A stretch of DNA of 60,027 bases, from IMG/VR virus record IMGVR_UViG_3300032315_000413, positions 1 to 60,027 of that record; one strand, written 5' to 3'. The notes below the pieces were generated by a model. The model ran no database searches. It had not been told where the DNA came from and worked only from the letters and a program-made list of their open reading frames with translations. The translations under genes were made by a program, and so were the position numbers. Source of the stretch: a virus. Shown here one piece after another: positions 15,315 through 23,310 of the stretch. Numbering within the stretch: position 1 is the first letter of the stretch; each line of letters opens with the position of its first letter.

Positions 15315-16154
15315 ATGGCAATCAATCTTGCATCACTGCGGCGCACGGCGGTCAAGCGACCGCCGCGCATTTTTGCTTACGGCGCAGATGGGACCGGCAA
15401 AAGCACGTTTGCTGCCGCCGCACCCAATCCCGTTTTCATTCAGACCGAAGACGGCTTGGACGCGCTCGATGTGCAGGCCTTTCCGCTTGCACGTTCGTTT
15501 GCCGACGTCATGGATGCGATCGGCGCGCTCGCAGAAGAGGAACACACGTTCCAGACCGTCGTGCTAGATTCGGTTGATTGGTGCGAACAGCTCATCTTTA
15601 AAGACGTCAGCCAAGAAGCCAAGGTCGCGAATATTTCTGAGATCGGCTATAGCAAAGGCTTCGTCGCGGCGTTGTCGCGTTGGTCGATGTTGCTTGAAGG
15701 CCTCGACATCCTGCGGAACGAGCGCAACATGGGCGTCATTTTGATCGGCCACGCTGCCATCAAAAAGTTCGACGACCCGACGACCGAATCATACGATCGT
15801 TGGCAACCGGACATGCACGCGAGTGCCGCAAGCACTTTGTCGGAGTGGGCTGACGTTCTTGCGTTCGTCAATTTCCGCGTGGCCGTCAAGCAGCAGGACG
15901 TCGGCTTCAATCGCAAGATCGCCAAGGGTACCGGCAACGGCACGCGCACAATGTTCCTTGAGAGCCGTCCTGCGTTCCAAGCCAAGTCGCGCTGGCGCAT
16001 CGGCACCGACTGCCCCCTTGATTGGTCGACGTTCGCCGCACGCCTCGAAAAGGCGCAAGGCGGTCAGGACGCGGCCCACGTCGAGGATGCCGAGCCGGTG
16101 GCCGAGGAAAAGCCGGTCGAGATCAAGAAGGAAGGCAAGGTGAAAGCCGCATGA
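15315..16154 (+). CDS. Sak4-like RecA-fold single-strand annealing ATPase
   Basis: 279 residues. Walker A GADGTGKS (23-30), Walker B TVVLDSVDW (81-89), and the sensor-like MGVILIGHAAIKKF. The family (phage nucleotide-binding protein, AAA_24 class) includes Sak4 recombinases, which pair single strands with phage SSB. Neighbours (DUF7173-like, DUF669-like and an exonuclease) complete a typical phage recombination module. The C terminus is Glu/Lys-rich. Overlaps the next gene by ATGA. Confidence 0.85.
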   Translation: MAINLASLRRTAVKRPPRIFAYGADGTGKSTFAAAAPNPVFIQTEDGLDALDVQAFPLARSFADVMDAIGALAEEEHTFQTVVLDSVDWCEQLIFKDVSQEAKVANISEIGYSKGFVAALSRWSMLLEGLDILRNERNMGVILIGHAAIKKFDDPTTESYDRWQPDMHASAASTLSEWADVLAFVNFRVAVKQQDVGFNRKIAKGTGNGTRTMFLESRPAFQAKSRWRIGTDCPLDWSTFAARLEKAQGGQDAAHVEDAEPVAEEKPVEIKKEGKVKAA

Positions 16155-16780
16155 GCGGCTATGACGAAGTGTTTGAGCGTTTCAACCTATGTCCAGATGT
16201 TCACGAGGATCGCCTGCGGGCCATCGACATCTGGATTGCTGAAAGGAATGGAAAGACAATGGCTCAACTTGGGCAGACTTTCGACGCCAACAGCGTGCCG
16301 CTTGCGGACGACTTCCAGCCGCTGCCGGTGGGCGACTATCGCGTCGAGATCGTGCAAAGCGAAATGCGGACCACGAAGGACGGCAACGGGCAGTATCTGT
16401 GGTTGGAGATGGCGATCATCGACGGCGAGTACGCCAACCGTAAAATCTGGGACCGCCTGAACCTGATTAACGGCAACCAGCAGGCTGTCGAGATCGCGCA
16501 GCGCACGCTGTCGAGCATCTGCCACGCGGTCGGCAAGATGACAGTGGACGACAGCGAGGAGCTGCACCAAATCCCGTTCGTCGCCAAGGCCCGCCTCGTG
16601 CCGGATAAGCAGCGTGGGGGCGTGCAGAACGCCTTCTCGTACAAGGCCGAGGGGGATGCAGCCCCCGCCAAGCCCGCAGCGCGCCCAGCGGCCCCGGCTG
16701 CGCGCCCCGCACCGGCTGCAGCGGCCAAGCCCGTCGGCGCACCGGCAGGCAAGCCGTGGGAGCGCGCCAAACGCGCGTGA
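16151..16780 (+). CDS. DUF669-like (SSB-type) protein
   Basis: The conserved DUF669 core starts at MAQLGQTFDAN (ATG 16259) and continues DYRVEIVQSEMR, GQYLWLEMAIIDGEYANRKIWD, then a Pro/Ala-rich tail ending KPWERAKRA. DUF669 proteins are probable single-strand-binding partners of phage recombinases. An in-frame ATG at 16151 (ATGA overlap) adds 36 residues (MSGYDEVFERFNLCPDV...) not usual in the family; either start is possible, and two forms could be made. The tail resembles the flexible arm of SSB proteins. Confidence 0.75.
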   Translation: MSGYDEVFERFNLCPDVHEDRLRAIDIWIAERNGKTMAQLGQTFDANSVPLADDFQPLPVGDYRVEIVQSEMRTTKDGNGQYLWLEMAIIDGEYANRKIWDRLNLINGNQQAVEIAQRTLSSICHAVGKMTVDDSEELHQIPFVAKARLVPDKQRGGVQNAFSYKAEGDAAPAKPAARPAAPAARPAPAAAAKPVGAPAGKPWERAKRA

Positions 16781-16788
16781 GGTCAATG

Positions 16789-16815
16789 CCCCCGGTGGCG
16801 TCAAGCTGCCGGGGG
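16789..16815 (+). terminator. Hairpin between DUF669-like and nuclease genes
   Basis: CCCCCGGTGGC (16789-16799) and GCTGCCGGGGG (16805-16815) pair over a GTCAA loop with two wobbles, followed by ATTCTTTCT. A weak terminator or processing site that could lower expression of the downstream nuclease and helicase. Confidence 0.5.
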
Positions 16816-16834
16816 ATTCTTTCTGCGAGGGCCA

Positions 16835-17794
16835 ATGTCTAAGCTCCCCGACATCCAAGACCCGACCCTGCTCGCCATCGATGCCGCGATGGAGGCTTAC
16901 GAGGCCCGCAAGCCGCCGCGCCAGTATTTGGGCGCGTCCGGCATCGGTCACGCCTGCGAGCGCAAGTCGTGGCTCGATTTCCGGCATGCGTCCCCACGCA
17001 AGATCGACGCCAAGGGCTTGCGGCGCATTCAAGACGGGTTCGCGGGCGAGCAGGTCATGATCGACCGCCTGCGGATGGTCGAGGCGATCACGCTGGTGAC
17101 GCATCAAAACATCAACGAGCAGATCGGGATTGAGGACCACGGGGGCCACTTTCGCGGTCACTTGGACGGCATGATCTTTGGCCTGATCCAAGCGCCCACC
17201 AAGTGGCATGTCTGGGAGTGCAAGGTTTGCGATCAAAAAAAGATTGATGCGCTCGCCAAGCTGAAGCACCAGCACGGCGAGAAGGGCGCGCTTAAGGCGT
17301 GGGACGAAATCTACTACGGGCAGGCGCAAATCTACATGCACTACACAAACATTGACCGGCATTACTTGACCGCCTGCACTCCCGGCGTGCGCGATGTCGT
17401 CACCTGTCGCACCGATTACGACGAGGCCGACGCGCTTCGTATTGTCGCCAAGGCCAAGCGTGTGATCGAGGCCAAGAACCCGCCCGCGCGGATTTCGACC
17501 GACCCGTCGTGGTTTCAGTGCCGGTGGTGCGACCATAGCGACATCTGCCACGGCAGCACGATCGCGGCGCAGTCTGGGTGCCGCACTTGCGTCTATTCGA
17601 CGCCTGCGCCTGACGGCACATGGCATTGCGCGCGGTTCGATGAAACGCTGGACTTCAACAAGCAACGCGCCGGATGCCCAGCACATCTGTTCATTCCGGC
17701 CCTTGTGCCGTTTGAGCAGACCGACGCGGGCGACGATTGGATCGAGTACACCAAGCCGGATGGCAGCACATGGGTGGACGGGGGCGCTAAGTGA
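16835..17794 (+). CDS. Cas4/RecB-type PD-(D/E)XK exonuclease
   Basis: 319 residues. GHLDG (D111) and WECK (E128, K130) form the PD-(D/E)XK site; QAQIYMHY is the usual QxxxY motif. An N-terminal Cys41 (GHACERKSW) and a C-terminal cluster CRWCDHSDIC (about 228-237) suggest an Fe-S cluster as in Cas4 and AddB, and further CxxC pairs follow. It would make single-stranded ends for the annealing ATPase two genes upstream. GAGGG lies shortly before ATG; the next gene overlaps as GTGA. Confidence 0.8.
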   Translation: MSKLPDIQDPTLLAIDAAMEAYEARKPPRQYLGASGIGHACERKSWLDFRHASPRKIDAKGLRRIQDGFAGEQVMIDRLRMVEAITLVTHQNINEQIGIEDHGGHFRGHLDGMIFGLIQAPTKWHVWECKVCDQKKIDALAKLKHQHGEKGALKAWDEIYYGQAQIYMHYTNIDRHYLTACTPGVRDVVTCRTDYDEADALRIVAKAKRVIEAKNPPARISTDPSWFQCRWCDHSDICHGSTIAAQSGCRTCVYSTPAPDGTWHCARFDETLDFNKQRAGCPAHLFIPALVPFEQTDAGDDWIEYTKPDGSTWVDGGAK

Positions 17795-19428
17795 TTACGC
17801 TGCGTGACTACCAGCATGATGCCATCGACGGCGTGTTTGAGTGGTTTGAGCGCGAGGACGGCAACCCGCTCGTCGTGTTGCCGACCGGCACCGGCAAGAG
17901 CCTCGTGATCGCCGCATTCTGCGGGCGCGTTTTTGATGAGTATCCCGACAGCAAAATCCTGATCGTGGCGCATGTCCGCGAGCTGATCAGCCAAAATTAC
18001 GCCGAAATGATAGGGCTGTGGCCCGAGGCACCGGCAGGCATCAACAGTGCAGGCATCGGTCGGCGCGACTACCGCCACCAGATCATCTTCTGCGGCGTGC
18101 AGTCGGTCGCCAAGCACGCACACAAGTTTGGCAAGGTCGATATCATCCTTGTAGACGAAGCGCACATGATCCCGCGCGACAGCGACACGCAGTATGGTCG
18201 CCTGATCTCGACGCTGAAGATCGCGAACCCCTACGTTAAGGTCGTGGGCCTGACGGCCACACCGTACCGGCTTGACAGCGGTCGCCTCGACAAGGGCGAC
18301 GGTCGCATGTTCGACGGTATTGCTTACGACTATGATGTGCTGCGCGCGGTCAAGGACGGCTACCTGTCGCCGTTGGTCACCAAGGCGACGGAGATGAAGC
18401 TCGACGTCACAGGCGTCGGCAAGCGTGGCGGCGAGTACATCCCCGACCAGCTTCAGAAGGCGGTAGACAAGGCCGACGTCAACGATGCCGTCATCTCCGA
18501 AACGATACACTGGGCGACGGCGCAAAACCGCAAGGCGTGGCTCGTGTTTGCGTCAGGCGTCGATCACGCGGCGCATCTGTGCGCGCTCATTCGCGAGCGC
18601 GGCTATTCATGCGAATGTATTACCGGCGAGACGGCCAAGGCCGACCGCGATCGCATCGTGCGCGACTTCAAAGCAGGCAAGATTACGGCTCTGTGCAGCA
18701 TGGGCGTGCTGACGACGGGCTTCAACGCGCCCCTTGTGGATCTGATCGTGATGGCAAGGCCGACCGGCTCGACGGGCCTCTACGTTCAGATTCTGGGCCG
18801 TGGCATGCGGCTGTTCCCCAGCAAAAAGGACTGCCTCGTGCTGGACTTCGCACGCAACATCGAGCGGCACGGCACGCTCGATTCTGTGGCCCCGCGCACC
18901 CCCGGCAACGGCGAGGGTGTCGCCCCCGTCAAGGAATGCCCTGAGTGCGCGAGCATGGTTCACGCGAGCAGGCTTGAGTGTCCCGATTGCGGTTACGTGT
19001 TCCCATCGCGTGAATTGAAGATCGTGGCCGAGGCAAGCACGCTGAAGGTCTTGTCCGACAACAAGCCGGAGTGGGTGCGCGTCGATAGCGTCTCGTACCG
19101 GCGGCACAAGAAAGAAGGCAAGCCGGACAGTATGCTCGTGACGTATGACGCAGGCTACACGACGCACCGCGAGTGGGTCTGCTTTGAGCATCAGGGCTAC
19201 GCCAAGACGAAGGCGGCGCGGTGGTGGTGGGAGCGCACAGGCGATCGCGTGCCGCCCGCGACTGTGACGGACGCATTGGCAAGAATTAGCGAACTGAAGG
19301 TGCCGGATGAGATCGCGATCAAACGCAACGGACGCTACACCGAGATCGTTGACGCGCGGGGTCTGCAGGTGCGGGCGAGCGGAGCGCGGGTTGATGTTCT
19401 TTCAGATGACGAAGCGATACCTTTCTAA
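17791..19428 (+). CDS. DEAH-box superfamily 2 helicase
   Basis: 545 residues from GTG 17791 (GTGA overlap). PTGTGKS (31-37), DEAH (122-125), GLTATPYRLD (motif III) and QILGRGMRLF (motif VI) identify a UvsW/RecQ-like SF2 helicase. A zinc ribbon CPECASM...CPDCG follows near 385-405, then a C-terminal region of aromatic/basic residues common in phage helicases of this operon. Probably unwinds recombination intermediates or forks. Confidence 0.9.
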   Translation: MITLRDYQHDAIDGVFEWFEREDGNPLVVLPTGTGKSLVIAAFCGRVFDEYPDSKILIVAHVRELISQNYAEMIGLWPEAPAGINSAGIGRRDYRHQIIFCGVQSVAKHAHKFGKVDIILVDEAHMIPRDSDTQYGRLISTLKIANPYVKVVGLTATPYRLDSGRLDKGDGRMFDGIAYDYDVLRAVKDGYLSPLVTKATEMKLDVTGVGKRGGEYIPDQLQKAVDKADVNDAVISETIHWATAQNRKAWLVFASGVDHAAHLCALIRERGYSCECITGETAKADRDRIVRDFKAGKITALCSMGVLTTGFNAPLVDLIVMARPTGSTGLYVQILGRGMRLFPSKKDCLVLDFARNIERHGTLDSVAPRTPGNGEGVAPVKECPECASMVHASRLECPDCGYVFPSRELKIVAEASTLKVLSDNKPEWVRVDSVSYRRHKKEGKPDSMLVTYDAGYTTHREWVCFEHQGYAKTKAARWWWERTGDRVPPATVTDALARISELKVPDEIAIKRNGRYTEIVDARGLQVRASGARVDVLSDDEAIPF

Positions 19429-19669
19429 GGTCGAATATTTCTGCAGCGTGCGCTGCCAATACGGGAGAGATAAGATGGTTGATCCAACCGAAGCCGAGAT
19501 CGCGTCGATGGCCGCAGCGGGCGCGCTCGCGGGCGAGTATCTGGAGCATCTCAAAAAGACCGACCTTGCGGCGTTCAGCGAATCTGAATGGAACACGCTG
19601 ATCGAGACGGTCGTGACCGGATATATTGAGGAAATGCAACGCCGGACGCAAGACGACCCGCCTTTTTGA
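19394..19669 (+). CDS. DUF6511-like protein
   Basis: The core MVDPTEAEIASMAAAGALAG, then EYLEHLKKTDLAAF and EWNTLIETVVTGYIEE, matches DUF6511 phage proteins. The start is uncertain. ATG 19475 has the best site (GGGAGAG, five bases). But FCSVRC just upstream and CRCGRAERG before that look like the zinc-binding N terminus of the family, and the frame is open to ATG 19307 inside the helicase gene. I give ATG 19394 (GGAG eight bases upstream) as a compromise that keeps the second Cys pair. Confidence 0.55.
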   Translation: MFFQMTKRYLSKVEYFCSVRCQYGRDKMVDPTEAEIASMAAAGALAGEYLEHLKKTDLAAFSESEWNTLIETVVTGYIEEMQRRTQDDPPF

Positions 19670-19686
19670 GGGGTCAAAAATACTTG

Positions 19687-19714
19687 TTGACGGCGGTTGC
19701 GACCGTTTGGTAGG
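19687..19714 (+). promoter_or_regulatory. Promoter for the microgene operon
   Basis: TGTTGACG with -35 TTGACG (19687-19692), 16 bases, GGTAGG (19709-19714) within GGTAGGGTTTTTC. The leader has AGATTGAAACACCCAAGGAG, closely matching the cassette at 6865. It drives the run of small genes from 19754. Confidence 0.6.
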
Positions 19715-19753
19715 GTTTTTCTTGTCAGATTGAAACACCCAAGGAGCAAGGCA

Positions 19754-20023
19754 ATGATCACCCCCACGATCCATTTGAACGGCACATCCGGCGCGGTTCT
19801 TCTTGAGCAGCAGCTCAAGGCACTTGCTGCGTTGCGCGCGGCATTGGACGCCATGATTGAGGCGTACCCCAATGGCCGCGATTACTACACGCAGGGTGCC
19901 GGGGCTGGCACTCAAGCGCAGCGCGAACACGAGGCGCGTATCGCCGCCGTCGTTGCCGTCGTGGACGAATACGACGCGATCGCGGAGGCGATCTCCGATC
20001 AGATATCGGTGCGCGCACGATGA
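19754..20023 (+). CDS. Hypothetical helical protein
   Basis: 89 residues, AAGGAG eight bases before ATG 19754. Mostly helical, with LEQQLKALAALRAALDAMIEA and EARIAAVVAVVDEYDAIAEAI, suggesting a coiled coil. First gene of the microgene operon; no family recognised. Confidence 0.6.
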   Translation: MITPTIHLNGTSGAVLLEQQLKALAALRAALDAMIEAYPNGRDYYTQGAGAGTQAQREHEARIAAVVAVVDEYDAIAEAISDQISVRAR

Positions 20024-20082
20024 GCGAGATCATCGACGCCCTGCTGTGGGTTCTGAAAGTTTTACTGGGAGATGCCACATGA
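20020..20082 (+). CDS. 20-residue hydrophobic peptide
   Basis: MSEIIDALLWVLKVLLGDAT, opened by ATGA overlap with the previous stop and closed by ATGA with the next gene, whose GGGAG site lies inside it. It could be a real small membrane peptide or mainly a translational coupler. Confidence 0.35.
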   Translation: MSEIIDALLWVLKVLLGDAT

Positions 20083-20267
20083 TTTGCTATCGCGACATGA
20101 CGTTCTGTTCCGCGTTCCCGACCGTGTGCAAGAACGACAAGTGCGAGCGCGCGTTTACCGAAAGCGAGCGCAAGGCCGCACGCAAGTGGTGGCACAATTC
20201 TGAGGGTATTGTGCCGGTCGCGTTCTCCAACTTTGGGCCGGGATGCCCGCATAAGGTGCTGGCATGA
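20079..20267 (+). CDS. Cys-rich small protein
   Basis: 62 residues with Cys at positions 3, 10, 17, 22 and near the end (CYRDMTFC...VCKNDKC...GCPH), a possible metal-binding site, and ERKAARKWWH basic helix. GGGAG is 8 bases before ATG. A recurrent type in phage microgene clusters; function unknown. Confidence 0.6.
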   Translation: MICYRDMTFCSAFPTVCKNDKCERAFTESERKAARKWWHNSEGIVPVAFSNFGPGCPHKVLA

Positions 20268-20488
20268 TCTGCGCTCTCGTCGCTTGTGCGTTGGCTGTCG
20301 GCTCGCAGACGTACTGCGACCGCAGCCAGCCGCAGAAGGTCCAGTACATCCAGAATCCTGAGGTCATCGCCACGCAGCATGAGTGCGACGAGGTGTTTAA
20401 GATTTTTGAGCATGTGCTGCTCGAACACGGCGTTTCGATGCGTCGCCGCGAGTGGTATGCGGAACCCAAGGAGCCGAAAGATGAGTGA
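20264..20488 (+). CDS. Small protein with N-terminal hydrophobic segment
   Basis: 74 residues. MICALVACALAVGSQTYC is a short signal-like or lipoprotein-like start (Cys after LAVGSQTY is not a classic lipobox). The remainder is soluble with EVFKIFEHVLLEHG. ATGA overlap. Unknown. Confidence 0.5.
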   Translation: MICALVACALAVGSQTYCDRSQPQKVQYIQNPEVIATQHECDEVFKIFEHVLLEHGVSMRRREWYAEPKEPKDE

Positions 20489-20660
20489 CAAACCTCTCTA
20501 CCCGACCCTCTACACCTACGACCCCAAGAACCCACCGGGGCCAGATGTCGAGTATATCCCGAGCTTGAAGGACATCGAGCGCATTGGAGCGTTCAACCGT
20601 CATGTTGCCGGGGATAAGAATGCGTGGGTCGAATATGACGCGAAGTGGAAAAACAAATGA
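20481..20660 (+). CDS. Hypothetical protein
   Basis: 59 residues, MSDKPLYPTLYTYDPKNPPG followed by SLKDIERIGAFNRHV and a basic end. Overlaps its upstream neighbour by eight bases and the next by ATGA. Rich in Tyr/Pro at the start. No family recognised. Confidence 0.55.
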   Translation: MSDKPLYPTLYTYDPKNPPGPDVEYIPSLKDIERIGAFNRHVAGDKNAWVEYDAKWKNK

Positions 20661-21574
20661 ATGACAAGCTGACGCCGGGGCAGATTGCGCAAGTGTTGCG
20701 CGAGGTTGTCAAATGCACAGACTCGGAATTAGAACTTAACCCGTTTGCACTTGGCGACAGGGCCAATGCGCTGGACCGCGAAGAAGCCGCCCGCCGCGAG
20801 GGTGAGCAGAAGCCGGAGGCGTGTGCCGTCCATGATTGGGACTGCCGCCCTACCCGACCTTGTGTTTGCCTTCGCTGTGGCGCCACAGCAAGTTTGCCCG
20901 CCGAGCGCGAAGGTATGGGCAGCGCCGCCGCTTTTGAGCGCTGTGCGGGATGCATCACGCCGCTGATGTGCACCAACAACCAAGCGTGCTTGCGTGAACC
21001 GGAAGCGCAGGCGCTGCAGACGGACGCGAGGGATACGGCGCATCGGTTGCTTGACCACTTGCAAACATACGCGCAGGAACTGTCGCTGTCTGTTGTTGTC
21101 GATATTGCCAAAGCAGCCGCCCACATCAAGGCGCAGGCGCGGGAGATTGCACAAGCCAATGCGTTTATCGCTAACGACGCCGTGCGCGAAAGCTTGGCTT
21201 TTGCCGCCGTCGAAGCCGAACGCGACGCGCTCAAGGCCCGCGCTTTCCAATATGAAGCAGGCAGCGGCCCTCGGATTGTGATCGCGGACAACGTAAACGC
21301 CGAACTTGAGCGACTGCAAACCCGCGTGGCAGACGCCGAGCATATGTGCGCGGTTGCAACCTCCGACTATGCCAACGAGAAAGCGCGCGTGGCGGAGTTG
21401 GAGGCGGAGCGAACAAAGGCGTTTGATGAATTTCAAGTCACGTTGAAGGCCGAGCAGGCTCGGTACGACCGGGCCGAGGCCCGCGTGGCGCAGCTGGAAA
21501 ATGCGTTGCGCGCGGTTGAATTGGAGAGGCTGACAGACACGCCAGAAGATATTGGGAGCGTGCAACCAAGATGA
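20657..21574 (+). CDS. Coiled-coil protein with Cys motif
   Basis: 305 residues. The first 40 are typical of phage early proteins (TPGQIAQVLREVVKC); a zinc-like CVCLRCG sits near 75-81, CAGC and C residues follow, and residues 130-290 form long heptad-like helices with ERLQTRVADAEH and RVAQLENALRAVE. Likely an elongated coiled coil; role unknown. It is the longest gene in the microgene run. Confidence 0.55.
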   Translation: MNDKLTPGQIAQVLREVVKCTDSELELNPFALGDRANALDREEAARREGEQKPEACAVHDWDCRPTRPCVCLRCGATASLPAEREGMGSAAAFERCAGCITPLMCTNNQACLREPEAQALQTDARDTAHRLLDHLQTYAQELSLSVVVDIAKAAAHIKAQAREIAQANAFIANDAVRESLAFAAVEAERDALKARAFQYEAGSGPRIVIADNVNAELERLQTRVADAEHMCAVATSDYANEKARVAELEAERTKAFDEFQVTLKAEQARYDRAEARVAQLENALRAVELERLTDTPEDIGSVQPR

Positions 21575-21615
21575 CAGACGCAGCCTTCGCGCCCAAGGAG
21601 ACGAACAATGGATGA
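21571..21615 (+). CDS. 14-residue leader peptide
   Basis: MTDAAFAPKETNNG, opened by ATGA overlap and ending in ATGGATGA that contains the next start. Its 3' half is the ribosome site module CCCAAGGAGACGAACAATGG, which recurs at 21818. Probably a translational relay; may not be a functional product. Confidence 0.3.
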   Translation: MTDAAFAPKETNNG

Positions 21616-21841
21616 GATTGCAAAACTTCAACGCGCATTGTGGGCTGCACACAAAGCGTTTGAGCGCATCAGTTTTTGCGATAAACGGCCTTCGCGCGGA
21701 TCGGGCGGCATGTCGCTTGAAGTGCAGGAGCGGAACGCCGTTTATCGCGATGTTCCCGCGTCCGCATTTTACGACGCGCAACAGGCCGTTGAGGAATTGC
21801 TGGACGTGAATTACAAACCCAAGGAGACGAATAATGGATGA
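21608..21841 (+). CDS. Hypothetical protein
   Basis: 77 residues beginning MDEIAKLQRALWAAHKAFER. Helical; ends KPKETNNG because it runs through the start module of the next gene. AAGGAG lies 8 bases upstream. No family recognised. Confidence 0.55.
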   Translation: MDEIAKLQRALWAAHKAFERISFCDKRPSRGSGGMSLEVQERNAVYRDVPASAFYDAQQAVEELLDVNYKPKETNNG

Positions 21842-22247
21842 AGCCGAACGGTTGTTGGAGGAGTTTGAGAAAGCAAGTGCGCCGTCGAATTACGACACAA
21901 CGGCCTACGCTGCGTGCCGAGATGCCGTCCTCGCCGCGATGCGCAAGGGCGGGGTGCCGGAGGGTTGGCAGTTGGTGCCGAAGGTGCCGACAGAGGAAAT
22001 GAAGGCCGCCGTTCTTGCCATCGAAAGCTGGATACAAGTTGACGAAGGCGATGGCCCATCGACGGTCGGAATGTGCGACGGCCTTGAAGCGTGGGACGAA
22101 ATGCTCGCGGTCGCACCGCAGCCGCCCGCGCTCGACCGCGACGGCGTTATCGAGGCGTGTGCGAAGGTGGCGCAAGGTGACTGGCTCACAAGCAAATTGT
22201 GCGAGGAAATAGCCGCCGCGATCCGCGCGATGAAGGGGCAATCGTGA
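21834..22247 (+). CDS. Hypothetical phage protein with VPxGW(Q/K)LVP motif
   Basis: 137 residues. GGVPEGWQLVPKVPTEEMKAA is a motif seen in many small phage proteins (VPxGWxLVPxxPTxEM), followed by an Asp-rich segment and a helical end that includes ACAKVAQGDWLTSKL. Start module identical to the previous gene. Unknown function. Confidence 0.55.
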   Translation: MDEAERLLEEFEKASAPSNYDTTAYAACRDAVLAAMRKGGVPEGWQLVPKVPTEEMKAAVLAIESWIQVDEGDGPSTVGMCDGLEAWDEMLAVAPQPPALDRDGVIEACAKVAQGDWLTSKLCEEIAAAIRAMKGQS

Positions 22248-22342
22248 ATTGGCCGGAAGCGTTTGTTGAAGTCAGCAAATTCGCGTGCTTTCTCGCGTTT
22301 TTGGCTTTTGGTCTTTGGCTTATTTACAGGAGCGACAAATGA
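22244..22342 (+). CDS. 32-residue membrane peptide (GTG start)
   Basis: GTG 22244 overlaps the previous stop (GTGA). MNWPEAFVEVSKF then CFLAFLAFGLWLIYRSDK: one membrane helix with a basic C-terminal end. Unknown. Confidence 0.5.
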   Translation: MNWPEAFVEVSKFACFLAFLAFGLWLIYRSDK

Positions 22343-22437
22343 AGCGTGAAGAAAAAATAGCGTTGGCCGTTATCGTTTTTGGCTGGGCGTGCCTGCCGGT
22401 TGTGTTTTTCATTCTGCGCTCGGATTACTGCCAATGA
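22339..22437 (+). CDS. 32-residue membrane peptide
   Basis: ATGA overlap. MKREEKIALAVIVFGWACLP continues VVFFILRSDYCQ; a single membrane helix with a basic N-terminal end. It and the preceding peptide form a tandem pair of tiny membrane proteins, perhaps acting together. Confidence 0.5.
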   Translation: MKREEKIALAVIVFGWACLPVVFFILRSDYCQ

Positions 22438-22679
22438 CAGACGCAAGCGAAGTCGTCGTGAGCGACGCGGAGATTGATGCGTTCATCGCGACAATTGAGA
22501 AAGCTGTAAGCGTCAAGACCAATCGCGATCTATGCCGCAAAGCCCTTGCCGTGTTCCTCGCAAGGCGCGTGCCGGATGCGATGGTCCCGCGCGACGAAGA
22601 AATTGAAAGTGAATGCTGGTCTGTTCGCGAAGGCGGCTTCAACGCCTGCCGCGAACGTGTGTTGAGAGGTGAGCAATGA
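22434..22679 (+). CDS. Hypothetical protein
   Basis: 81 residues, MTDASEVVVSDAEIDAFIAT, then a helical middle and MVPRDEEIESECWSVREGG. ATGA overlaps on both sides. Unknown. Confidence 0.5.
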   Translation: MTDASEVVVSDAEIDAFIATIEKAVSVKTNRDLCRKALAVFLARRVPDAMVPRDEEIESECWSVREGGFNACRERVLRGEQ

Positions 22680-22873
22680 CCACGCACCGCATCGAGCCAT
22701 CTAGCAGGCCTGCGCGCATCATCTCGCACGACGGACCGCTTGACGCGCCGGTCGTCGCCGTCGTGCAGGCTGGCGGCGTCGCGGAGGACATCAAAGGTCG
22801 CGAGATGTTGATGTGTTTCAGCCGCGACTACGAATCAACGACAGGACATCGACTTGTGGAGGTCAAAGAATAA
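22676..22873 (+). CDS. Hypothetical protein
   Basis: 65 residues, mostly beta-like: RIEPSSRPARIISHDGPLDA then VVAVVQAGGVAEDIKG. Resembles small phage strand-rich proteins. ATGA overlap; final base shared with the next ATG. Confidence 0.5.
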   Translation: MTTHRIEPSSRPARIISHDGPLDAPVVAVVQAGGVAEDIKGREMLMCFSRDYESTTGHRLVEVKE

Positions 22874-23310
22874 TGGCGAACTACAACGGCATTACAGTAC
22901 GGTTTGGCTGCTGGACGGTGGCAGAGCGCAAGCGCCTGTTTGACATGCGGATTGCTGGTCACAGCTTTGAGGAGATTTCCGCGCAGATGGGGCGCTCGGT
23001 TGGTTCTTTGAAAGCTATGCTCAATCGCGAGCGCCGCCGCCAGACCAAAGGCACGCCGCCGATGGCCCGCATCCCACTGCACGGGTTAGATCTAAGCAAG
23101 GTCCATCATTCGTTGCGCGCATTGATCAAGATCGCCGCGACCGAGGGCTACACTTACCGCACGCTGTCGAAGAAGGTTGGCATCAGCCGAGGCACGCTCG
23201 CCAACATCGTCAACGGCAATCCGACCTACGGCAATGTCGTCGCACTCGCCGACGCACTCGACTGCCAGATCAAAATCGTCCAGAAACAGGAGCAGGCAAA
23301 TGGTGACTGA
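22873..23310 (+). CDS. Dual-HTH regulator (Myb/GcrA-like N terminus, XRE-like C terminus)
   Basis: 145 residues. Residues 14-55 (WTVAERKRLFDMRIAGHSFE, then EISAQMGRSVGSLKAML) form a SANT/homeodomain-like HTH of the type opening GcrA proteins. Residues 85-135 (SLRALIKIAATEGYTYRTLS, then KKVGISRGTLANIVNG) form an XRE-type HTH. The combination suggests DNA binding with two different modules. It lies directly before the GcrA-like gene and the two overlap by 11 bases, so they may act in the same circuit. Confidence 0.65.
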   Translation: MANYNGITVRFGCWTVAERKRLFDMRIAGHSFEEISAQMGRSVGSLKAMLNRERRRQTKGTPPMARIPLHGLDLSKVHHSLRALIKIAATEGYTYRTLSKKVGISRGTLANIVNGNPTYGNVVALADALDCQIKIVQKQEQANGD

